From the NCBI GenBank assembly GCA_964592375.1, contig CAZQDP010000039.1, positions 1 to 22,024 on the forward strand: 22,024 nt of DNA, given 5' to 3'. Source of the DNA: CAZQDP01 sp964592375 (GTDB lineage Bacteria > Bacillota > Clostridia > RUG12999). The notes under the pieces are model-generated. The model was given only the letters and a program-made list of their open reading frames with translations, had not been told where the DNA came from and ran no database searches. Position 1 is the first letter of the stretch. Every line of letters begins with the position of its first letter. The position numbers and the translations under genes were made by a program. Positions 8,650-15,070 of this stretch are shown piece by piece.

Positions 8650-8766
8650 CTATTTTTTGATTGGCTTTTTTACAGTATCTTTCTCGATGAGTATTGCAGC
8701 TACTTCTACAGACTTATCCACAACCTTCTTTTTTTTCATCATCTTTTTTGGATTTTTATCTCCCAT
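8650..8766 (-). CDS. Small lysine-rich protein (38 residues), unknown function
   Basis: ATG at 8766 to TAG at 8650, with a strong AGGGGG ribosome binding site 7 bases upstream. The peptide begins MGDKNPKKMMKKKK and ends KKPIKK, and is strongly basic with a short hydrophobic centre (VAAILI). It lies between a strong sigma-A promoter and the tandem glycosyltransferase, 31 bases before the TTG start and in the same direction, so it is the first gene of that operon. Similar lysine-rich micro-proteins are familiar in Clostridia, but I do not know a function. The charge would suit binding to nucleic acid, ribosomes or anionic glycan. It could also be a leader peptide whose translation affects the downstream genes. 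Confidence 0.68.
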   Translation of the reverse strand: MGDKNPKKMMKKKKVVDKSVEVAAILIEKDTVKKPIKK

Positions 8767-8827
8767 TTTACTGACCCCCTTTTTCTTTTATCATAAAAAC
8801 ATCCAGCGATTTACCTTCTGTGAAGAC

Positions 8828-8860
8828 AAAAAAAGCCACATTTCAAGGAAAAGTGACTTT
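8828..8860 (-). terminator. Intrinsic terminator inside the 5' leader (possible attenuator or end of a small RNA)
   Basis: On the minus strand AAAGTCAC pairs with GTGGCTTT (8 bp, one T-G) around a 13-base loop and runs into seven U. It lies about 55-85 bases downstream of the predicted transcription start and about 60 bases before the small lysine-rich gene. It would therefore stop transcripts before the operon unless antiterminated, or would end a stand-alone RNA of about 85 bases. Confidence 0.7.
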
Positions 8861-8919
8861 CAACATAGATATCAAATTGTAGCATTAGCCCCACTTCACC
8901 GCTGTGTGCCAATATTGTT

Positions 8920-8948
8920 ATTATATCACTAAGTTAACATAATGTCAA
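8920..8948 (-). promoter_or_regulatory. Strong sigma-A promoter of the small-peptide / glycosyltransferase operon
   Basis: On the minus strand a perfect TTGACA and a perfect TATAAT are separated by exactly 17 bases. The predicted start near 8913 gives a leader of about 147 bases before the ATG at 8766. Confidence 0.88.
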
Positions 8949-9083
8949 GTCGAAGTCTCCTTATCCTCTTTCAAAGCATGGAAATATTTCTGATTACCTT
9001 AAATAATGAAGAATGAACGCAAATGTGATGAAATTGTGAAAATAATGATTATAAAATGCATATTAATATACAAAAGTCTACAA

Positions 9084-9097
9084 AACAATTTGTTGTT
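9084..9097. promoter_or_regulatory. Operator-like dyad 1 upstream of the hydrogenase operon
   Basis: AACAATTTGTTGTT, a dyad of AACAA-N4-TTGTT that extends to seven-base arms (AAAACAA/TTGTTTT). It differs at one position from the second dyad 38 bases downstream and is centred near -57 relative to the predicted start. The regulator is not known. Confidence 0.5.
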
Positions 9098-9121
9098 TTT
9101 ATAAAACCATCATAAAACTTT

Positions 9122-9140
9122 AACAATTTATTGTTATAAT
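9122..9140 (+). promoter_or_regulatory. Hydrogenase promoter -10 region with overlapping operator-like dyad 2
   Basis: AACAATTTATTGTT (9122-9135), six-base arms around TT, shares one base with TATAAT (9135-9140). A TGT immediately before TATAAT makes it an extended -10, which fits the absence of a good -35 at 16-18 bases. A protein bound here would cover the spacer and block RNA polymerase. This is inferred from position. Confidence 0.55.
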
Positions 9141-9246
9141 ACGATGGTATAGAAAAGAGCGATGAGAGAAATCGGCGAATGGGTTGCCACGCAAAGATCA
9201 TAAACGCTTTTGTAAACAAAGAAATATAAGTGAGGAGGATCCCAAA

Positions 9247-9744
9247 ATGAGCAGTACAACCGTGAAATGCCACTGCAATGCAAAGGAAGATAAGAAATTG
9301 TATGAAGAAATTGCAAATGTCATTGACCTATACAAAGGCAAGGAAGGAAATCTTATTCAAATTCTTCATCTGGCACAGGAAATTTACGGATATTTGCCAC
9401 TCAAGTTGCAAGAATTCATTGCAACATCTCTTGACGTTCCACTGTCCGAGGTATCCGGCGTTGTTACATTTTACTCCTTTTTTTCTACAAAACCAAGAGG
9501 AGAGCATACCATTCGAGTATGCCTTGGCACCGCCTGCTATGTTCGAGGCGGCAAAAAACTTGTGGAGCGATTGCAGGATATGCTCAATATTAGGATCGGA
9601 GAAACAACACAGGATGGAAAATTCTCGTTTGAAATTGCTCGCTGCATTGGTGCTTGCGGACTTGCCCCTGCCATGATGATAGACAATGTGGTATATAAGC
9701 AGGTGAATGTCAATAAACTGGAATCAATTCTTTCAAAATATTAA
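9247..9744 (+). CDS. hydC: NAD(P)-linked [FeFe] hydrogenase, NuoE-like [2Fe-2S] subunit
   Basis: 165 residues from the ATG at 9247, chosen because AGGAGG lies nine bases upstream; the frame extends to 9184 without a ribosome binding site. It has the helical NuoE N-terminus and a thioredoxin-like domain whose [2Fe-2S] ligands are C92, C97, C133 and C137 (CLGTAC and CIGAC). The family carries electrons between the flavin subunit and the hydrogenase subunit in soluble complexes (HydC of Thermotoga, HndA of Desulfovibrio). It is the first gene of a three-gene operon, 21 bases before the NuoF-like gene. The length is normal. Two extra N-terminal cysteines (C8, C10) are of unknown meaning. The symbol follows Thermotoga usage; hndA is equivalent. 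Confidence 0.92.
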   Translation: MSSTTVKCHCNAKEDKKLYEEIANVIDLYKGKEGNLIQILHLAQEIYGYLPLKLQEFIATSLDVPLSEVSGVVTFYSFFSTKPRGEHTIRVCLGTACYVRGGKKLVERLQDMLNIRIGETTQDGKFSFEIARCIGACGLAPAMMIDNVVYKQVNVNKLESILSKY

Positions 9745-9765
9745 GGACGGGAGGGAAATAGAAGG

Positions 9766-12700
9766 ATGAACAGCATGACGATTAAAAGCATTGCAGATCT
9801 TGAAATAATAAAAATCAATTATAAGGCAGAGCAATCCAAATACAAGCATCAGGTTCTGGTGTGTAGCGGAGCGGGATGCATTTCCTCCCATTGTGAGGAT
9901 GTGAAAAATGCCCTGCAAGAGGAAATTGCGCTCTGCGGACTTGCGGAGGATGTATTGGTATACGAAACCGGCTGTATGGGCACTTGCGCCGTCGGACCGG
10001 TCATTTTGGTTTTGCCTGAGCGTATTTTTTATACCGAGCTTACGCCGGAGATTGCACGAAATATTGTGCGAAGCCATTTGGTGGAGGGCAACATATTAGA
10101 AAAACACACCTTTTATGATCAATCCTTACATAAATATGTTCCCAAAATTGATGATATTGACTTTTTCAAAGAGCAGGTCAAAATTGCACTGAGAAATTGC
10201 GGCGCCATGGATTATAAAAGCATGGATGCATATATTGCAAGGGATGGGTATTTTGCTGCGGCCCGCGCCGTAACCATGAGGAGCCGAGATGAAATTATTG
10301 AAGAAGTAAAAAAATCAGGACTAAAGGGACGTGGTGGCGCCGGATTTCCCACCGCAATCAAATGGTTGGCCGGCAAGGATGCCCCGGGCGATTGTAAATA
10401 TATTGTATGTAATGCAGACGAAGGGGATCCCGGTGCGTTTATGGATAGAAGCATTATTGAGGGAGACCCTCACACGTTAATTGAGGGCATGATCATTGGC
10501 GGCTATGCCATCGGCGCGAGCATGGGATATGTATATGTCAGAGCGGAATATCCCATTGCGGTAGAACGCTTGCAAGCAGCCATTGAGGAAGCGTATGCAA
10601 GAGGGATTTTGGGCAATGGACTCTTTGGCACTTCATTTTGCTTTGATCTTGAAATCCGCATTGGCGCCGGTGCATTTGTATGCGGTGAGGAAACTGCACT
10701 TTTGGCCTCTATTGAAGGACGAAGAGGGGAGCCCAGGCAAAAACCACCTTTCCCCTTTCAAAAGGGATTATTTAATAAACCAACCATTATTAACAATGTA
10801 GAAACCTTGGCTGCCATTCCCGTGATTATTTTAAAAGGCGGGCAGTGGTATAGCGGATTTGGCACACAAAGCAGCAAAGGCACAAAGGTCTTTGCGCTTG
10901 CAGGAGATGTAGTCAATACCGGCATTATAGAAGTTCCAATCGGCATGCCTCTTGGGGACATTTTATTTAAAATTGGCGGCGGAATGCAAAACAAGAAGAA
11001 ATTTAAATCCGCACAAATCGGAGGCCCGTCCGGCGGCTGTATTACGCAGGACAATCTCAATGTTTCCACTGAATATGAAGCACTCACAAAGTTAGGTGCT
11101 ATTATGGGATCGGGTGGTCTCATTGCCATGAATGAGGATACCTGCATGGTAGACACCGCAAGATTTTTTATGGACTTTATTCAGGATGAGTCCTGCGGAA
11201 AATGCGTAGCATGCCGCGTGGGGACGAAGCGCATGCTCGAGATTTTGGAGCGAATTACAAGGGGCGAAGGACAAGAAGGCGATATTGAACTTTTAGAGGA
11301 GCTTGGCGATACCATTCGGGAAAGTGCCATGTGTGGACTCGGGCAGACTGCGCCCAACCCTGTGCTGAGTACCATCCGCTATTTCCGCCAAGAATTCGAA
11401 GAACATATTAAGGATAAGCATTGCCGTGCCGGCGTTTGCTCGGATTTGTTTATTTCTCCTTGCGAGAATACCTGCCCTGCAAATGTCAATGTACCGGGCT
11501 ATCTTTCACTGGTGGCCGCAGGTCGATTTATCGATGCGTATAACCTCATTAAGCAGGAAAATCCATTCCCTGCCGTTTGCGGGCGTATATGCACTCGTCC
11601 TTGTGAGCTCAAATGCCGGCGAGCCACAACAGATGAAGCGGTGGCAATTTGCGATATCAAGCGGTTTGTAGCCGACTATGCACACAAACATGAAAAGCCG
11701 TATCAAAGTGATATCATATTTCCTAAAAACGGCAAAAGTGTTGCCGTAATTGGTGCAGGCGCTTCGGGTCTTACCTGTGCACATTACCTTGTGCGCATCG
11801 GATATACGGTGGATGTCTATGAATCACAACCGGTACCCGGTGGTGTTTTGGCATTTGGCATTCCGGAATATCGGCTTCCAAAGCAGGTACTATCTCATGA
11901 AATTGACCTTATCACCCAGTCAGGGGTGAATATCATGCTCAATACAGAAATCGGAAAGGATATATCCTTTAAGAGCCTTAAATCCCAATATGATGCCATT
12001 TATGTTGCAACGGGCACCCAGTTTCCACAGAAGGTGAATATTCCGGGCGAAGATCTTGGCGGCGTTTTGCACGGCATCAATTTCCTTCGGGATGTTAATC
12101 TAAAAAAGGCTGTAGCGTTAGGCAAAACCGTTGCGATTATCGGCGGTGGCAACACAGCCATTGATTCGGCAAGAACTGCACTTCGTTTGGGTGCAAAAAA
12201 GGTTATTGTACTCTACAGGAGAACAATCGAATCCATGCCGGCATACGAAATGGAAATTCACGAAGCCCTCGCAGAGGGTGTGGAAATCATGGAGCTTGTG
12301 GCACCTGTAAAGCTACTTGGCAATAAGAATGGTAAAGTTGAAAAGATTGAGTGCGTGAAAATGAAGCTTAGCCAATTTGATAGTTCGGGAAGAAGAAAAT
12401 CTGTTCCGATTGAAGGCTCCAACTTCCTGATTGAGGTGGACAATGTTGTGCCGGCAGTAAGCCAATATGCCGACCTGCCATTTGTTCGCAAGGATGAAAT
12501 CGGCCTCACATCTTGGGGGACCTTTGTGGTAAATGAAGATACACTCATGACAACAATGGACGGCGTATTTGCCGGCGGAGATGTGGCATGGGGGCCGGAT
12601 ACCGTCATTCGTGCTATTGCAGACGGCAAAAAAGCTGCCATTTCTATTGACAAATATTTAGGTGGAAAAGGCAAGCTTAACAAAGGAAAGCCCATTGAAA

Positions 12701-12867
12701 TTCCTAAATTAACAGATGAGGATGAAGTTGTATCGCTCAAACGTTATCCACAGGATATGCTTGAGGCGCAGATGCGCAAAAATTCCTTTGATGAGGTTAT
12801 TTTGGGATACCATAAACTAAATGCGATGGCGGAGGCAATGCGCTGTCTGCACTGCGATAGGAGGTAA
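9766..12867 (+). CDS. hydB: Hydrogenase flavin subunit, NuoF-like, fused to a GltD-like FAD/NAD(P) oxidoreductase
   Basis: 1033 residues in four parts. Residues 30-105 are a thioredoxin-like [2Fe-2S] domain (C33, C38, C70, C74). Residues 110-545 are NuoF: GLKGRGGAGFP near 185 for FMN and NADH, CGEETALL near 303, and the CGKCVACRVG [4Fe-4S] site near 477 with its fourth Cys near 523. Residues 560-650 are the cysteine-rich N-terminus of a GltD-type subunit (CENTCPANVNVPGY, CGRICTRPCELKC) for two [4Fe-4S] clusters. Residues 655-1000 have a dinucleotide fold (VAVIGAGASG, FAD), a second (VAIIGGGNTA, NAD(P)H) and GVFAGGDVAWGP. The usual two-cluster ferredoxin tail of HydB is absent; the GltD module takes its place. 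The start follows GGAGG by 11 bases. A second flavin and pyridine-nucleotide site is expected, so electron bifurcation or NADPH use is plausible but unproven. Confidence 0.92.
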   Translation: MNSMTIKSIADLEIIKINYKAEQSKYKHQVLVCSGAGCISSHCEDVKNALQEEIALCGLAEDVLVYETGCMGTCAVGPVILVLPERIFYTELTPEIARNIVRSHLVEGNILEKHTFYDQSLHKYVPKIDDIDFFKEQVKIALRNCGAMDYKSMDAYIARDGYFAAARAVTMRSRDEIIEEVKKSGLKGRGGAGFPTAIKWLAGKDAPGDCKYIVCNADEGDPGAFMDRSIIEGDPHTLIEGMIIGGYAIGASMGYVYVRAEYPIAVERLQAAIEEAYARGILGNGLFGTSFCFDLEIRIGAGAFVCGEETALLASIEGRRGEPRQKPPFPFQKGLFNKPTIINNVETLAAIPVIILKGGQWYSGFGTQSSKGTKVFALAGDVVNTGIIEVPIGMPLGDILFKIGGGMQNKKKFKSAQIGGPSGGCITQDNLNVSTEYEALTKLGAIMGSGGLIAMNEDTCMVDTARFFMDFIQDESCGKCVACRVGTKRMLEILERITRGEGQEGDIELLEELGDTIRESAMCGLGQTAPNPVLSTIRYFRQEFEEHIKDKHCRAGVCSDLFISPCENTCPANVNVPGYLSLVAAGRFIDAYNLIKQENPFPAVCGRICTRPCELKCRRATTDEAVAICDIKRFVADYAHKHEKPYQSDIIFPKNGKSVAVIGAGASGLTCAHYLVRIGYTVDVYESQPVPGGVLAFGIPEYRLPKQVLSHEIDLITQSGVNIMLNTEIGKDISFKSLKSQYDAIYVATGTQFPQKVNIPGEDLGGVLHGINFLRDVNLKKAVALGKTVAIIGGGNTAIDSARTALRLGAKKVIVLYRRTIESMPAYEMEIHEALAEGVEIMELVAPVKLLGNKNGKVEKIECVKMKLSQFDSSGRRKSVPIEGSNFLIEVDNVVPAVSQYADLPFVRKDEIGLTSWGTFVVNEDTLMTTMDGVFAGGDVAWGPDTVIRAIADGKKAAISIDKYLGGKGKLNKGKPIEIPKLTDEDEVVSLKRYPQDMLEAQMRKNSFDEVILGYHKLNAMAEAMRCLHCDRR

Positions 12868-12872
12868 ATGGG

Positions 12873-14894
12873 ATGATAAATTTAAAAATAAACGGCAAAG
12901 AAATTTCAGTACAGGAGGGCAGTACCATTATGGAGGCGGCAAAGGCACATCATATTAGCATTCCGAACCTTTGCTATCTTGAAAATGTTCATCAGTTTGG
13001 CTCTTGTCGAATTTGTGTTGTGGAGGTTTTAGGCGCCAGAAGTCTGCAAGCTTCCTGCATGACGACGGTGGCAGAGGGCATGGAGGTTTATACCAATACC
13101 GACAAGGTGCGCAAGGTGCGCAAGGTGCTCTATGAGCTACTGCTTTCTGATCATTCCAAGGATTGTCTCAGTTGTAAGCGCAACAGAAGTTGTGAGCTTC
13201 AGGAGCTTGGCAGAACGCTTGGGGTGGAAGAAACTCGCTTTGAAGGGGATCGTTCGGAGTATATGATTGATGCCTCCGTATCCATTACAAGAGATATGTC
13301 AAAATGTGTTTTATGCAGAAGATGCGTCACTGCCTGCAATCAGGTGCAAGGCGTGGGTGCATTAAATGCACAGAACAGGGGATTTGCAACCGTTATCGGT
13401 CCGGCAATGGATTTGCAACTCGGAGCGGTAAGCTGTGCCTTCTGTGGTCAATGCACGGTGGTATGTCCCGTTGGTGCGCTGAAAGAAACAGATGCTATTA
13501 AAAAGGTCTGGGATGCAATTTTCGATAAAAATAAGCGGGTAGTGGTACAAGTCGCACCTGCCATTCGTGTGGCAATCGGCGAAGAATTCGGATTTGCACC
13601 CGGCACGCAGGTAACCGGCAAGCTGGCGGCAGCCCTTCGTGCGCTTGGGTTTGATGACGTATTTGATACCAATTTCACCGCTGACCTCACCATTATGGAA
13701 GAGGGGACAGAGCTACTTGGACGCGTTAAAAATGCGCTAACCGGGCAAGGCGGCGTATTGCCCATGATTACCAGCTGTAGCCCCGGGTGGATTAAATATG
13801 TGGAGCATACCTTCCCGGATGAACTGGACCATCTATCCACCTGCAAGTCGCCACATACCATGCTGGGTGCCCTTGCAAAGTCGTATTATGCTGAAAAAAT
13901 TAATGTTAATCCAAAGGATATGTACGTGGTTTCCATTATGCCCTGCACTGCCAAAAAATTCGAAATATCACGCAGTGAAATGAAAAATAACGATATGCCA
14001 AATGTAGATGCCGTCATGACGACCAGAGAGCTTGCGGCAATGATCAGAGAAGCAGGAATTGATTTCGCCGGTATTGGGGATGAAGAATTTGACAATCCCC
14101 TGGGCATGTCTACCGGTGCGGCAGATATCTTTGGGTTAACCGGCGGCGTAATGGAGGCAGCACTTCGCACGGTTTATGAACTGGTTACCGGAAGAGAAAT
14201 TCCATTTGAAGGCTTGCATGTTACCCCCATTGTGGGACTGGAGAGGGTCAAGGAAGCGGAAATTACAATTACCGATCCAGTAGAAGCGTATCGCTTTTTA
14301 GATGGCGTAACCGTGAAGGTGGCAGTCACCAGCGGCTTAAAGGGGGCTAATCAGCTCATGGAACAGGTCGCTGCCGGCACATCGCCCTATCATTTCATTG
14401 AAGTCATGGGTTGTCCGGGTGGTTGCATCACGGGTGGCGGCCAGCCAAGGAGCGACGACCCCGATGTGAGATTGAAGCGGCAAAAGGGGTTGTATCGTGA
14501 GGATGAAGGCAAAACGCTACGCAAAAGCCATGAAAATCCATATATTGCTACCATTTATGAAGAATTTTTGGAGTCTCCTAACAGTCATAAGTCTCACGAG
14601 CTGCTCCATACCCATTATGTAAGGCGTGGAGAGTATAATCAATTGACAGAAGAAAGGTTTGTGGAAAAGGCCGAAAAGCCGCGTGCGAAAACCAAGGTTC
14701 AAAAAGAAATGAAGCAGGAAACCGTCCATTCTACGCATCATATAAGCCACAAGGTTCGGGAAGAGCTTGAATCCGAAAGAGTACTTGCCTTAGAAGCGGA
14801 GAATATGCGCCTGAAAAACGAGCTCGCCGATGCACTGGAAACGGCGGATATTTTCAAACATGTGGTGGCAGACTACGCAAAGAAAGACAAATAA
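12873..14894 (+). CDS. hydA: [FeFe] hydrogenase catalytic subunit with C-terminal coiled-coil extension
   Basis: 673 residues. The cluster-binding front is a [2Fe-2S] ferredoxin domain (C34, C45, C48, C62), a His-ligated [4Fe-4S] site (H94, C98, C101, C107) and two [4Fe-4S] sites (C145-C155 and C188-C198). H-cluster motifs follow: L1 reads TSCSPGW at 300-306, L2 MPCTAKKFE at 356-364, and L3 begins EVMGCPGGC at 510. A small-subunit-like domain follows to about 585. The last 85 residues are extra: a Lys/Glu linker, then a long amphipathic helix (about 630-665). The ATG at 12873 follows AGGAGG that overlaps the stop of the flavin subunit gene, so translation is coupled. The enzyme makes or consumes H2. 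L1 has Ser where the classical motif has its second Cys. No maturation genes (hydE, hydF, hydG) are in the window. Confidence 0.95.
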   Translation: MINLKINGKEISVQEGSTIMEAAKAHHISIPNLCYLENVHQFGSCRICVVEVLGARSLQASCMTTVAEGMEVYTNTDKVRKVRKVLYELLLSDHSKDCLSCKRNRSCELQELGRTLGVEETRFEGDRSEYMIDASVSITRDMSKCVLCRRCVTACNQVQGVGALNAQNRGFATVIGPAMDLQLGAVSCAFCGQCTVVCPVGALKETDAIKKVWDAIFDKNKRVVVQVAPAIRVAIGEEFGFAPGTQVTGKLAAALRALGFDDVFDTNFTADLTIMEEGTELLGRVKNALTGQGGVLPMITSCSPGWIKYVEHTFPDELDHLSTCKSPHTMLGALAKSYYAEKINVNPKDMYVVSIMPCTAKKFEISRSEMKNNDMPNVDAVMTTRELAAMIREAGIDFAGIGDEEFDNPLGMSTGAADIFGLTGGVMEAALRTVYELVTGREIPFEGLHVTPIVGLERVKEAEITITDPVEAYRFLDGVTVKVAVTSGLKGANQLMEQVAAGTSPYHFIEVMGCPGGCITGGGQPRSDDPDVRLKRQKGLYREDEGKTLRKSHENPYIATIYEEFLESPNSHKSHELLHTHYVRRGEYNQLTEERFVEKAEKPRAKTKVQKEMKQETVHSTHHISHKVREELESERVLALEAENMRLKNELADALETADIFKHVVADYAKKDK

Positions 14895-14905
14895 CAAATG
14901 AATAA

Positions 14906-14949
14906 GCAAGAAGGCTGTGCACATATTTGGGCGCAGCCTTCTTGCTTTT
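14906..14949 (+). terminator. Terminator of the hydrogenase operon
   Basis: A 15-bp stem (GCAAGAAGGCTGTGC with its complement, one T-G) with a 10-base loop is followed by only four T, 11 bases after the hydA stop. The stem is strong and the U-tract short. Confidence 0.82.
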
Positions 14950-14991
14950 GGCAATTTAGTCAATCTTTTTTCACAAATTTTCAAAAAAGTA

Positions 14992-15019
14992 TTGCAAAAT
15001 ATTTTTCATATGGTATAAT
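14992..15019 (+). promoter_or_regulatory. Promoter of the LacI-type regulator and sugar operon
   Basis: TTGCAA, 16 bases, then a perfect TATAAT. The predicted start is near 15026. No other convincing promoter was found before 21250, so this one probably drives the whole operon. Confidence 0.75.
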
Positions 15020-15032
15020 GAAGGAAAAGGCT

Positions 15033-15052
15033 AAATGTAATCGTTTACATTT
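15033..15052. promoter_or_regulatory. LacI-family operator just downstream of the promoter
   Basis: Arms AAATGTAA and TTACATTT flank TCGT with a central CG. The near-palindrome with a central CG step is the classical LacI/GalR operator form. It covers about +8 to +27 of the transcript and lies 18 bases before the LacI-family start codon, so autorepression is the simple reading. Confidence 0.75.
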
Positions 15053-15070
15053 TACTTTTTAGGAGGAAAT

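Larger units (their letters stand above)
8767..9246. other. Divergent regulatory region between the glycosyltransferase and hydrogenase operons
   Basis: 480 bases with no gene. Leftward it holds the promoter at 8920-8948 and a leader with an intrinsic terminator. Rightward it holds two operator-like dyads (9084-9097 and 9122-9135), a TATAAT (9135-9140) and a leader of about 100 bases before the first hydrogenase gene. That leader contains a small hairpin (CGAT 9160-9163 with ATCG 9171-9174). I could not match either leader to a riboswitch class. Confidence 0.65.

Noticed and set aside
8633..8932. Plus-strand open frame of 99 codons opposite the small lysine-rich gene
   Set aside because: It is Phe-rich because it is antisense to lysine codons and the A/T-rich leader, and it lacks a ribosome binding site; the minus-strand reading has promoter, ribosome binding site and sensible coding.
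9084..9135. Rex operator upstream of hydC
   Set aside because: The half-sites are in the reverse order to the Rex consensus, so the assignment to Rex is not supported.
9180..9210. Cyclic-di-GMP-I riboswitch in the hydrogenase leader (ACGCAAAG resemblance)
   Set aside because: Only a short stretch matches; the GAAA tetraloop helix and the second stem could not be found.
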